A stretch of 61,058 nucleotides of DNA from Sphingomonadales bacterium (GTDB lineage Bacteria; Pseudomonadota; Alphaproteobacteria; Sphingomonadales; Sphingomonadaceae): assembly GCA_018971065.1 (NCBI GenBank), contig JAGWVC010000007.1:1-61058 (forward strand), in the 5' to 3' direction. A model generated the notes under the pieces. The model saw only the letters and a program-made list of their open reading frames with translations, did no database searches and was not told the origin of the DNA. The position numbers were made by a program, and so were the translations under genes. This document shows, piece by piece, positions 1 to 7,454 of this stretch (position 1 is the first letter of the stretch; every line of letters begins with the position of its first letter).

Positions 1-68
1 CACAAGGCACGCTGGTCATCATCCAGCCGATCTTTGCCCGGCACCGGCCACGGTTCGCTTGCGTTCAT
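1..68 (-). CDS. Possible N-terminus of a gene running off the left edge
   Basis: On the minus strand an ATG at 68 opens 22 codons without a stop up to the window edge. The peptide begins MNASEPWPVPGK and continues with an acidic DDDQRAL stretch, which looks like an ordinary soluble N-terminus with normal codon use. It would be divergent from the aldo/keto reductase, with about 53 bases between the two starts. The ribosome binding site is weak. The fragment is too short to identify, and the call rests only on an open frame and plausible composition. Confidence 0.3.
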   Translation of the reverse strand, partial: MNASEPWPVPGKDRLDDDQRAL

Positions 69-121
69 GCGCGCAGCCTGTTTCAAAGCGGCCACCCGGT
101 CAACACGCGAGGAATGACCCC

Positions 122-1042
122 ATGCAGATGCGCCCGCTGGGCAGGACCGGCATACCCATTGCCCCGCTGGTGCTGGGCGGCAATGTCTTCGGCTGGACCG
201 CCGATCGCGACGCCTCGTTCGCCGTTCTCGACGCCTTCCTCGATGCCGGGTTCAACGCCATCGACACCGCCGATGTCTACAACCGCTATGCCCCCGGGCT
301 GGTCGGCGGCGAGTCCGAATCGCTGATCGGCGAATGGATGGAAACGCGCGGCTGCCGCGATCGCATCGTCATCATCACCAAGGGCGGCCTGCCGATGGGC
401 GAGGGGATGGAGGGCCTCGGCAGCGATTACCTGCCCCGCGCCTGCGAAGCCTCGCTGCGCCGCCTGCGCACCGATCGCATCGATGTCTACCTGTCGCACC
501 GGGCCGACCCCACGGTTCCCATCGCCGAGACACTGGAGGCGTTCGAGGCGCTGAAGGCCGCCGGCAAGATCGGCCACGTCGGCGCCTCGAACTACACCAC
601 CGCCGAACTTTCCGAAGCGCTGGCCGCCGGCAGCACGTACGAAGTGTTCCAGCCGCAATACAACCTGGTCGAGCGTGCCTCCTATGAGGGCGAACCGGAA
701 GCCCTGTGCGCCGCGCACGGCCTCGGCGTCGTCACCTACTATGCGCTGGCTGCCGGCTTCCTCACCGGCAAGTACCGCAGGCGCGAGGACCTCACCGGCA
801 ACCGCGCCCGTGTGGTCGAAGCCTACCTGAACGATCGGGGCCTTGCCGTCCTCGCCGGGCTCGATGCCGTCGCCGCCCGCCACGGCGCCACCCCGGCGCA
901 AGTCGCGCTGGCCTGGCAGATGGCGCGACCGTCGATCGCCGCCCCGATCGCCAGCGCCACCAGCGTCGGCCAGCTCGGCGAGATCATGGCCGCCGCCGAC
1001 CTGGTGCTCTCACCGGACGATCTCGCCCAACTCAACGCCTGA
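122..1042 (+). CDS. Aldo/keto reductase
   Basis: NAD(P)H-dependent oxidoreductase of the aldo/keto reductase superfamily, 306 residues, a normal length for the YajO/YdhF-like bacterial group. The family catalytic tetrad is visible as Asp48, Tyr53, Lys87 and His126 (in YLSHRAD). The first strand GRTGIPIAPLVLGG is the usual beginning of the barrel. The start at 122 is preferred over the upstream in-frame start at 59 because GAGGA lies just before it and homology begins at MQMRPLGRTG. It is the first gene of a same-strand run with an SDR, a crotonase-fold hydrolase and an amidohydrolase, so a role in reducing a ketone or aldehyde intermediate of that pathway is likely but not proven. Confidence 0.9.
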   Translation: MQMRPLGRTGIPIAPLVLGGNVFGWTADRDASFAVLDAFLDAGFNAIDTADVYNRYAPGLVGGESESLIGEWMETRGCRDRIVIITKGGLPMGEGMEGLGSDYLPRACEASLRRLRTDRIDVYLSHRADPTVPIAETLEAFEALKAAGKIGHVGASNYTTAELSEALAAGSTYEVFQPQYNLVERASYEGEPEALCAAHGLGVVTYYALAAGFLTGKYRRREDLTGNRARVVEAYLNDRGLAVLAGLDAVAARHGATPAQVALAWQMARPSIAAPIASATSVGQLGEIMAAADLVLSPDDLAQLNA

Positions 1043-1117
1043 GCGCTGTCGCGGTGCTTTGCATTGCCAAGCAGAAGGGTTAGCATCCCGGCAAACGCAT
1101 CAAGCGGGAGAGGGATC

Positions 1118-2065
1118 ATGACCATTTCATTCGCCGGCCAGGCGGTCGTCATCACCGGGGCAGGCGGCGGACTCGGCAGCACTTACGCGAAAGAAATCGC
1201 CCGGCGCGGCGGCATGGTCGTGGTCAACGATCTTGGCGGCCCCACCACCGGCGCCGAGGGCGAAACCGCCACCAGCTTCGCCGACAGCGTGGTCGAGGAG
1301 ATCCGCGCTGCCGGCGGCCAGGCTGTCGCCAATTACGACACCGTCGCCACCCCCGAAGGCGGCCAGGCGATCATCGACGCGGCGCTGTCCGCGTTCGGCC
1401 GCATCGACGCCGTCATCGCCAATGCCGGCAACATGCGTTACGGCGCGTTCGAGAAGCTGTCCTTTGCCGACCTGCAATCGCTGCTGACGGTGCATATCGG
1501 CGGCACCTGGAACGTCGCGCAGGCCGCCTGGCCGCACTTCAAGGCGCGGAACTACGGCCGCCTCGTCTGCACCTGCTCCTCCACCGGCATGTTCGGCGCC
1601 GCCGGGCTTGCCGCCTATGCCGCCGCCAAGGGCGGGGTGATGGGGCTGATGCACGCGCTGGCCAACGCCGGGGCCGATCACGGCATCCTGGCGAACGCGG
1701 TCATGCCCAATGCGATGAGCCGGATGACCAGCACGATGGTTTCGGACGATGTCGGCGGCCGCCCCAACCCCTGGGCCGGGGCGATGCCGCAGTTCTTCGA
1801 TCCCGCCTATACCACCGGCCTCGCGACGTATCTGGCCAGCGATGCCTGCCACACCAACCACGGCATCTATTCCGCCTGCATGGGCCGCATCGGCAAGGCG
1901 TTCGTCGGCGTCACCAACGGCGTCATCGATGACGAGCGCCCCACCGCCGACCAGATTGCCGAGCGTTGGGCGGTCATCAACGACCATGCGCGGGGTTACG
2001 TGGTGGCCGAGGAGGTCAGCGAGGAATGGCGCCACGTTGCGGAATTGCGTGGAATCGAAGTCTGA
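1118..2065 (+). CDS. SDR dehydrogenase, MFE-2-like
   Basis: Short-chain dehydrogenase/reductase of 315 residues. The Rossmann motif TGAGGGLG is at 13-20 and the active site is Ser154/155, Tyr167 and Lys171 (YAAAK). The NDLGG stretch after the second beta strand resembles the (3R)-hydroxyacyl-CoA dehydrogenase unit of multifunctional enzyme type 2, so a hydroxyacyl-CoA or cyclic alcohol substrate is plausible. The ATG at 1118 follows GGGAGAGGG and replaces an upstream in-frame start. It lies 75 bases after the aldo/keto reductase and 18 bases before the next gene, consistent with one transcript. The exact substrate is unknown. Confidence 0.9.
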   Translation: MTISFAGQAVVITGAGGGLGSTYAKEIARRGGMVVVNDLGGPTTGAEGETATSFADSVVEEIRAAGGQAVANYDTVATPEGGQAIIDAALSAFGRIDAVIANAGNMRYGAFEKLSFADLQSLLTVHIGGTWNVAQAAWPHFKARNYGRLVCTCSSTGMFGAAGLAAYAAAKGGVMGLMHALANAGADHGILANAVMPNAMSRMTSTMVSDDVGGRPNPWAGAMPQFFDPAYTTGLATYLASDACHTNHGIYSACMGRIGKAFVGVTNGVIDDERPTADQIAERWAVINDHARGYVVAEEVSEEWRHVAELRGIEV

Positions 2066-2083
2066 GCCGAAGGAAGCAAAGCC

Positions 2084-2848
2084 ATGACCCAGCCCGCCTA
2101 CTTCACCCGCTACACCGGCATCCGTTTCGCGCGCGACGATGCCGGGGTGCTGGAGATGACGCTGCACACACGGGGCGGCCCGGCGGTGTGGGGCACGGCG
2201 CTGACCAGCCTGCACACCGAACTGGGCGATGCCTTTCACGACGTGGCGCGCGATCGCGACAACCGCATCGTCATCCTCACCGGCACCGGCGCCAGCTTCA
2301 TCGCCGAAATGGATCGCGAGGTGCGCCCGCCCGAAGCCAGCCTCGCCGAAATGTGGCCGCGCATCTATGATGAGGGCGTGGCCCTGCTGCGCAACCTGCT
2401 GGAAATTCCGGTGCCGGTCATCGCCGCGGTCAACGGCCCGGCGCTGATTCACGCCGAAATCGCGGTGCTGTCCGATATCGTTCTGGCCGCCACCACCGCC
2501 GAATTCGCCGATCTGGCGCACGTGCCCGGCGGCGGCGCGGTGCCGGGTGACGGCGTCCATGTCGTCTGGCCGATGCTGCTCGGCCCCAATCGCGGCCGCT
2601 ATTTCCTGCTCACCGGCGAACGCATCGCGGCGGACGAGGCGAAGCGGATCGGCGTCGTCGGCGAAGTGCTCAGCCCGGAAGCGCTGCTGCCGCGCGCCCG
2701 CGAACTGGCCGCGCAGCTTGCGAAACTGCCCACGCCGATGCTGCGCTACACCCGTGAAGTGCTGGTCCGCGACCTTCGCCAGCGGATGAACGCCGAACTG
2801 TCCTCCGGCCTTGCCCACGAGGCGCTGGCCACGCTGCTGCCGCGCTGA
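2084..2848 (+). CDS. 6-oxocamphor-hydrolase-like crotonase family C-C hydrolase
   Basis: Crotonase-superfamily protein of 254 residues. It matches, from memory, the Rhodococcus 6-oxocamphor hydrolase, a retro-Claisen beta-diketone hydrolase, better than ordinary enoyl-CoA hydratases. Shared stretches include PVIAAVNGP, DIVLAA, VPGDG, HVVWP and GRYFLLTGE. The residues corresponding to OCH His45, His145, Asp154 and Glu244 appear as His44, His146, Asp156 and Glu246, while the paired acidic residues expected of a hydratase are absent. AAGGAAG precedes the ATG. It sits between an SDR and an amidohydrolase, which fits cleavage of a cyclic diketone made by the dehydrogenase. Many genomes would annotate it simply as enoyl-CoA hydratase/isomerase. 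Confidence 0.85.
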   Translation: MTQPAYFTRYTGIRFARDDAGVLEMTLHTRGGPAVWGTALTSLHTELGDAFHDVARDRDNRIVILTGTGASFIAEMDREVRPPEASLAEMWPRIYDEGVALLRNLLEIPVPVIAAVNGPALIHAEIAVLSDIVLAATTAEFADLAHVPGGGAVPGDGVHVVWPMLLGPNRGRYFLLTGERIAADEAKRIGVVGEVLSPEALLPRARELAAQLAKLPTPMLRYTREVLVRDLRQRMNAELSSGLAHEALATLLPR

Positions 2849-2977
2849 ACCGGTCGATCGCCCCCGCGCTGACAAATTCGCTATTGCGACTCTGCCGCAC
2901 AAACTTGCCCTGAATCAATTTGCCGCGCGCCCGCACCCGTCAGGAAGGTTCCATTGGATGCCAAAGGAGCCCTCCCG

Positions 2978-4294
2978 ATGAACATGGAAGACATGGTGAT
3001 CATCTCCGTCGATGATCACATCAGCGAACCCGGACACTTGTTCCGGAACCATCTGAGCGGCGCCGCGCTCGCCGCCGCGCCGACGCTCAAGACCAAGTCC
3101 AACGGCTCGGCCTACTGGGATTACCAGGGCATGAAGATGGCCTCAGTCGCGCTCAACGGCGTCGTCGGCCGTCCCAAGGAAGAGTACGGCATGGAGCCGA
3201 CCAACCTCGACCAGCTCCGCAAGGGCTGCTGGGACCCGGCCGCCCGCGTCGATGACATGGACGTCAACGGCATCGCCGCATCGCTCAACTTCGGCACGAT
3301 GATCGGCCTCGACGGCCTGATGTTCTGCTCCGCGCCCGACAAGACTCACGTGCTCAGCCACGTCCAGGCGTACAACGACTATCACTGGCACGAATGGTGC
3401 GAGGCCCATCCCGGCCGCTTCATCATGAACGGCATCCTGCCCGCGTGGGACATCGACGCCACCGTGGCCGAAATCCACCGCCTCGCCAGGCTTGGCTGCA
3501 CCTCGGTCTCGTTCAACGAGAATCCCACCAAGCGCGGCCTGCCCAGCGTCCACAACGCCTTCTGGGAGCCGCTGTGGAAGGCCTGCGCCGATACCGACAT
3601 GACCATCAACCTGCATATCGGCGCAGGCAATCCCAGCCCTCATGCCAGCGATGAATCGCCGATCGAGGCGTGGATCACGACGATGCCGATGTCGGTGTCG
3701 ATCGGCCTGGCCGACTGGCTCCACCTTGAGGCGCTGCACCGCTATCCGCTGAAGATCGCGATGTCGGAAAGCGGCATCGGCTGGATTCCCTACCTGCTGG
3801 AACGCGCCGATTATGCCAACATGCAGCACGGCGCCTGGACCCATTCAGGCACTTACCTGAACGGCAAGAAGCCGTCGCAGGTGTTCGCCGAGCACTTCTA
3901 CTCGTGCTTCATCGACGACGCCTATGGCTGCCGCAACCTCGACCTCGTGGGTGAGGACCGCGTCTGCTACGAGGTGGACTATCCGCACTCCGACGCCCCG
4001 TGGCCCAATGCACCGGAAGTGCTGTGGCGCTCGGTCAGCCAGCTCAACGACGGGCTGATCGACAAGGTCACTCACCTTAACGCGATGAAGCTCTACCGCT
4101 TCGACATGTTCGGCAAGATCCCCAAGGATCAGCTCACGGTAAAGGCCTTGCGCGCCAAGGCGGCGGCTAACGGCGTCGATACCTCGCTTCACTCCGCTGC
4201 CGGTGCCGCGCCGGAAAACCAGGGCGACAAGAAGCGCGCGATCACCTCGGGCGACGTCAACGCGATGTTCCGGAAGCACGCCGAAGCCGTCTGA
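2978..4294 (+). CDS. Amidohydrolase family metal-dependent hydrolase
   Basis: Amidohydrolase-2 family (COG2159-like) protein of 438 residues. The N-terminal SVDDHISEP (10-18) is the variant metal-binding Asp-x-His strand of this family, followed by a conserved His in NLHIGAG and an Asp-rich VDYPHSDAPWP loop that supplies the last metal ligand. Relatives include ACMSD and gamma-resorcylate decarboxylases and many uncharacterised hydrolases of sphingomonad aromatic or steroid pathways, so either decarboxylation or hydrolysis is possible. The ATG at 2978 is chosen because AAAGGAG lies 8 bases upstream; an in-frame TTG at 2954 has no such site. It is the last gene of the same-strand run and is followed by hairpins and a terminator. 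Confidence 0.9.
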   Translation: MNMEDMVIISVDDHISEPGHLFRNHLSGAALAAAPTLKTKSNGSAYWDYQGMKMASVALNGVVGRPKEEYGMEPTNLDQLRKGCWDPAARVDDMDVNGIAASLNFGTMIGLDGLMFCSAPDKTHVLSHVQAYNDYHWHEWCEAHPGRFIMNGILPAWDIDATVAEIHRLARLGCTSVSFNENPTKRGLPSVHNAFWEPLWKACADTDMTINLHIGAGNPSPHASDESPIEAWITTMPMSVSIGLADWLHLEALHRYPLKIAMSESGIGWIPYLLERADYANMQHGAWTHSGTYLNGKKPSQVFAEHFYSCFIDDAYGCRNLDLVGEDRVCYEVDYPHSDAPWPNAPEVLWRSVSQLNDGLIDKVTHLNAMKLYRFDMFGKIPKDQLTVKALRAKAAANGVDTSLHSAAGAAPENQGDKKRAITSGDVNAMFRKHAEAV

Positions 4295-4300
4295 TCCCAT

Positions 4301-4405
4301 CCTCCCCGAGCTTGCTCGGGGGAGTCGCAGACGTTGCGGAGCAACAGCGGGACCGCCCGCAAAGCGGCTGGTGGAGGGGACTCGCGGTTTACGCGACAGC
4401 TTCCA
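4301..4405. repeat. Cluster of short hairpins, REP-like intergenic element
   Basis: Directly after the amidohydrolase stop there is CTCCCCGAGC / GCTCGGGGGAG around a 2-base loop (4302-4324), then smaller stems GTTGC/GCAAC, CCGC/GCGG and CGCG/CGCG. The style (cctccccgagc-ttg-ctcgggg followed by ggtggagggg) is that of dispersed intergenic repeats common in sphingomonads. No other copy is visible in this window. Confidence 0.5.
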
Positions 4406-4417
4406 ACGCAGCAAATA

Positions 4418-4449
4418 GGCCCGGTTGCCCCACGGCAACCGGGCCTTTT
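4418..4449 (+). terminator. Rho-independent terminator of the 0-4 kb operon
   Basis: A perfect 12-bp stem (GGCCCGGTTGCC, 4418-4429, paired with 4434-4445) has a 4-base loop and is followed by TTTT. It lies 124 bases beyond the amidohydrolase stop, after the hairpin cluster. Confidence 0.85.
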
Positions 4450-4464
4450 CGCGCGCACGGCCCG

Positions 4465-4500
4465 AAAAAAGAGGTGCAGGGAACTCGCGTCCCCTGCACC
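4465..4500 (-). terminator. Terminator of the first TonB receptor gene
   Basis: On the minus strand GGTGCAGGGG pairs with CCCTGCACC across a 9-base loop and is followed by a T-rich run (rc of the A6 run at 4465-4470). It lies 26 bases after the receptor stop. The same GTGCAGGG stem sequence recurs in the ahcY terminator at 13976-14017. Confidence 0.8.
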
Positions 4501-4525
4501 CTTTCCTTCAGCGCAAATCCGGCGA

Positions 4526-7012
4526 TCAGTTGCCGAACTTCACCTTCATCGTCACGCCGTACATGCGCGGCGCGCCAACGCTGCCGTTCTCGAAGCCAAG
4601 CTGGGATGAACCCAGGCCGGCCGTGTAGGTGTAGTACTTCTTGCCAGTCAGGTTGGTGACGAAGAAGCCCAGGTCCACCGGCGAGCCGACCACGCCCTTC
4701 CAGTTGACGTTGGCATCAACCAGCGTCAGCGACGGCAGGTACGACCACTGCGCCATCAGCGGATTGGGGTTGGCGCGGTCGATGTAGTTGGTCAGCATCT
4801 TGTCACGATAGGTGACCGAGCTGCCGATCGACACCCGACCGATCGTGGCCGGCAACGGCACCGTCCAGGTTGCGCCGAACGCCAGCTTGTTGCGCGGCGA
4901 CAGCGCCTCGGGGTCGCCCACCACAAACGCGGCCTGCGTGTTGTAGGCCGGGTTGCTCGGGCTGGGCAGCACGGCGTCGATGCGGGTGCGCAGGTAGGTA
5001 TAGCCCAGCGTGAACTCGAGGCCCTCGACCGGGGTCAGCGAGGCTTCGACTTCGGCGCCATAGATCTTCGACTTGCCGGCATTCACCGGGGCCGCCGTCT
5101 GCGGATACTTCGACGGATCGATCGGCAGGAAGCCCACCTGCAATTGCTGGTCGCTGAACTTGTTGTAGAACAGCGCCACGTTGAAGGTGCCATGCACCGC
5201 GCCCTCGAAGCTGGCCTTGGCGCCGACTTCGAACGTATCAACCTTTTCGGGGCGGACATAGTTGAGGTCGGTGTTCGGCGCAGCGGCGGTGCCGCCTTCG
5301 GGGATGTTCGGCGCGATCGTCGCCGAACGGTAGCCGCGCGCGTACTTGGCATAGACCAGCAGGTCATGGCTCGGCGTGTAGTCGAAGTCGATCAGCCAGG
5401 TCGGCTTGCTCGACTTGGTGAAGAAGTGAGTCGAGCAGTTGGCGTCGGCCAGCGGGTTGGTGCAGTGGAAACCGGTGACGCCGTAAGCCGGCGGCGCCTG
5501 CACCGAATAGACCTGCTGGATCGTGTCGATCGTCTCGTGATCCCAGGTATAGCGGATGCCGCCCGTCACCTTGAACGCATCCGACAGCTTGTAGGTGCCC
5601 TGCGCATACAGCCCGACGTCGTGGAACGAGGTCGTGCCCGCCGTATAGTTGATGTTGCCGATCGATACCGGGAAGAACGCCGCCGGGATATGGAACTGGT
5701 CGGCCAGGAAGCCCCGGAACGGATCGGTGCACTGCAGGTTGGCGCCGCTGCCGTTGCCGGCGCAGTTGGCGAAGCCGGGCGACTGGCTGCCGACCAGGCC
5801 AAGCGGACGCACGACTTCAAGATAGGCGCCCGCCTGCCAGGTCAGGCGGTTGTCGGCCGAGTTGCCGGCGAAGCGCAGTTCGTCGGTGAAGGTGCTCTCG
5901 TTGGCGGTGTTGTAGCCCGGGGGCGAAGCCGACTGCTGGAAGTTGGTGGGATAGACCACGCCGCCGGCGGGAACATACCACAGGTCGCCGAAGATCGGGT
6001 TCTGGCCGCGCTGGGTGATCTGCGCATAGCTGGCGATGTTCTTTACCGTCAGCGTGTCGGTGGCCTTCCACGTGGTGGTGTTGATCACCTGCCACTGCTT
6101 GGTGCGCAGGTGCGCATTGGCGATCGCGTTCTCGACGTTGTAGAAGCTGCCGCCGGCTTCGCGCGCCATCTGCGCGGCGGCGAATCCGCCGAACAGGCCC
6201 TGGGTGGCATCCGCCGCGACAACCTTGTTGATCGCGCCGCTGGTGTTCGACACGCTGTACGAAGCGATCACGTAGTTCTCGAGATCGGGCGTCAGGTCGC
6301 CGACGATGCTGAGGCGATAGGCAGAATAGTCGAGGTTCTCGAACTTGTCGGGGCCGATGCCGCTGATGTTGTTGAGGTAGCCGTCACGCTTCTGGCGATC
6401 GACGCCCAGACGCACGCGGAAGGTGTCCGAAAGCGGCACGTTGATCACCGTCTGGATGCGACGCTGGTTATAGTTGCCGAGGCCACCCTCGATGTAGCCT
6501 TCCAGCCGGGCGGTCGGCTTCTGCGGCACGAACAGCACCGCGCCACCGGTGGTGTTGCGGCCGAACAGGGTGCCCTGCGGCCCCTTCAGCACCTGGACGT
6601 TCTGCAGGTCGAAGAAATCGCCGACCGAGGCGCCATCGCCCACCGGCTGGCCGTTCGAGGCGCCGCGCGGGGTGACGACGTCACCGAAATAGGTGCCGAC
6701 CGACGGGGCGGTGCCGATATCCTGGGCAAAACCACGGATCGCGAACGTGGTGTTGTCCTCGCCGAAGTTGTTGTTGGCGGCCAGCGACGGCGTGTAGGTC
6801 GCCAGCTCGGTGGCGTTGGTCACGTTCTTGTTCGCCAGTTGCTGCTGGTTGAACACCGAGATCGAGATCGGCACGTCCTGTAGGCGTTCCTCGACGCGGC
6901 GGGCGGTGACGACGATGTCGCCGGTGCTGGCGGCATCCTGCGCCTGTGCGGCGATCGGCACCGCGCCTGCCAGCGCCGTGCCGGCAGCGAGAATAATCTT
7001 CCAATTACGCAT
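4526..7012 (-). CDS. TonB-dependent outer membrane receptor
   Basis: Large outer-membrane beta-barrel receptor of 828 residues for energised uptake through TonB-ExbBD. A signal peptide (MRNWKIILAAGTALAGAV, cleavage near AQAQ) is followed by the plug beginning DIVVTARRVEERLQDVPISI. The plug ends with the conserved VLKGPQGTLFGRNTTGGAV loop, and the long barrel follows. The ATG at 7012 has AGGAG about 7 bases upstream; the open frame continues to 7492 only by chance. The last residues are KVKFGN, so the usual terminal aromatic is two residues in from the end. It converges on the catabolic run at 0.1-4.3 kb and may import its substrate. There is no FecR/anti-sigma partner, so control is probably by an ordinary repressor or activator. 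Confidence 0.93.
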   Translation of the reverse strand: MRNWKIILAAGTALAGAVPIAAQAQDAASTGDIVVTARRVEERLQDVPISISVFNQQQLANKNVTNATELATYTPSLAANNNFGEDNTTFAIRGFAQDIGTAPSVGTYFGDVVTPRGASNGQPVGDGASVGDFFDLQNVQVLKGPQGTLFGRNTTGGAVLFVPQKPTARLEGYIEGGLGNYNQRRIQTVINVPLSDTFRVRLGVDRQKRDGYLNNISGIGPDKFENLDYSAYRLSIVGDLTPDLENYVIASYSVSNTSGAINKVVAADATQGLFGGFAAAQMAREAGGSFYNVENAIANAHLRTKQWQVINTTTWKATDTLTVKNIASYAQITQRGQNPIFGDLWYVPAGGVVYPTNFQQSASPPGYNTANESTFTDELRFAGNSADNRLTWQAGAYLEVVRPLGLVGSQSPGFANCAGNGSGANLQCTDPFRGFLADQFHIPAAFFPVSIGNINYTAGTTSFHDVGLYAQGTYKLSDAFKVTGGIRYTWDHETIDTIQQVYSVQAPPAYGVTGFHCTNPLADANCSTHFFTKSSKPTWLIDFDYTPSHDLLVYAKYARGYRSATIAPNIPEGGTAAAPNTDLNYVRPEKVDTFEVGAKASFEGAVHGTFNVALFYNKFSDQQLQVGFLPIDPSKYPQTAAPVNAGKSKIYGAEVEASLTPVEGLEFTLGYTYLRTRIDAVLPSPSNPAYNTQAAFVVGDPEALSPRNKLAFGATWTVPLPATIGRVSIGSSVTYRDKMLTNYIDRANPNPLMAQWSYLPSLTLVDANVNWKGVVGSPVDLGFFVTNLTGKKYYTYTAGLGSSQLGFENGSVGAPRMYGVTMKVKFGN

Positions 7013-7454
7013 TGAGGGACTCCTGTCTGAAACATGACACGGCAGACCCAGTCCCCCCCGGGGAGCCTGCCGGTTGTATTGCTGTTCCGTTCGATCAACG
7101 GAACGGTATGATGAACTTTGCCGCCTGCCGGCGCACTCTCCTACTGATCGAGGCCGCATGGCTGCAGTCCTCTGCCCGGTGCAAACGGTTGTGTCGAATT
7201 GTATCAAACCATTTCGACAAGCCCATATTATTACATCGGATGTCCCGGAGAAGAACAATGTTCCCCGGCGCCCCATTCCGTCGCGGCGCTGTCGCATTTC
7301 GGCAACAGACACGCCCCGGCGATGTCGTGCCCGCGCCAACCGCCGCGTCCGGCTCCGCAATTCCGGCGGATCGTTCACGTTGCGGGCTACCGTCTTGCGT
7401 TTTTTCCATTCTGCCCCACATCTGTCGCGGGGCAAGGGGTAGAGACAGGAGCAC
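7013..7454. other. 442-bp divergent intergenic region
   Basis: Non-coding stretch between the TonB receptor (minus) and the phospholipase D-family gene (plus). It is less GC-rich than its surroundings and should contain both promoters. Two inverted repeats are visible: GTTCCGTT/AACGGAAC at 7084-7104, and TGTCGAA/TTCGACA with a 14-base spacer at 7192-7219. I do not see a small gene with a convincing start and ribosome binding site. Confidence 0.6.
7084..7104. promoter_or_regulatory. Perfect inverted repeat, possible operator of the TonB receptor
   Basis: GTTCCGTT (7084-7091), a 5-base spacer CGATC, then AACGGAAC (7097-7104). The centre is about 80 bases upstream of the receptor ATG, a normal place for an operator. 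No transcription factor gene lies next to it, and the protein that would bind is unknown. Confidence 0.4.

Noticed and set aside
1127..2902. 591-codon open frame opposite the SDR and the crotonase-fold gene
   Set aside because: It spans two real genes on the other strand and has shadow-type composition without motifs.
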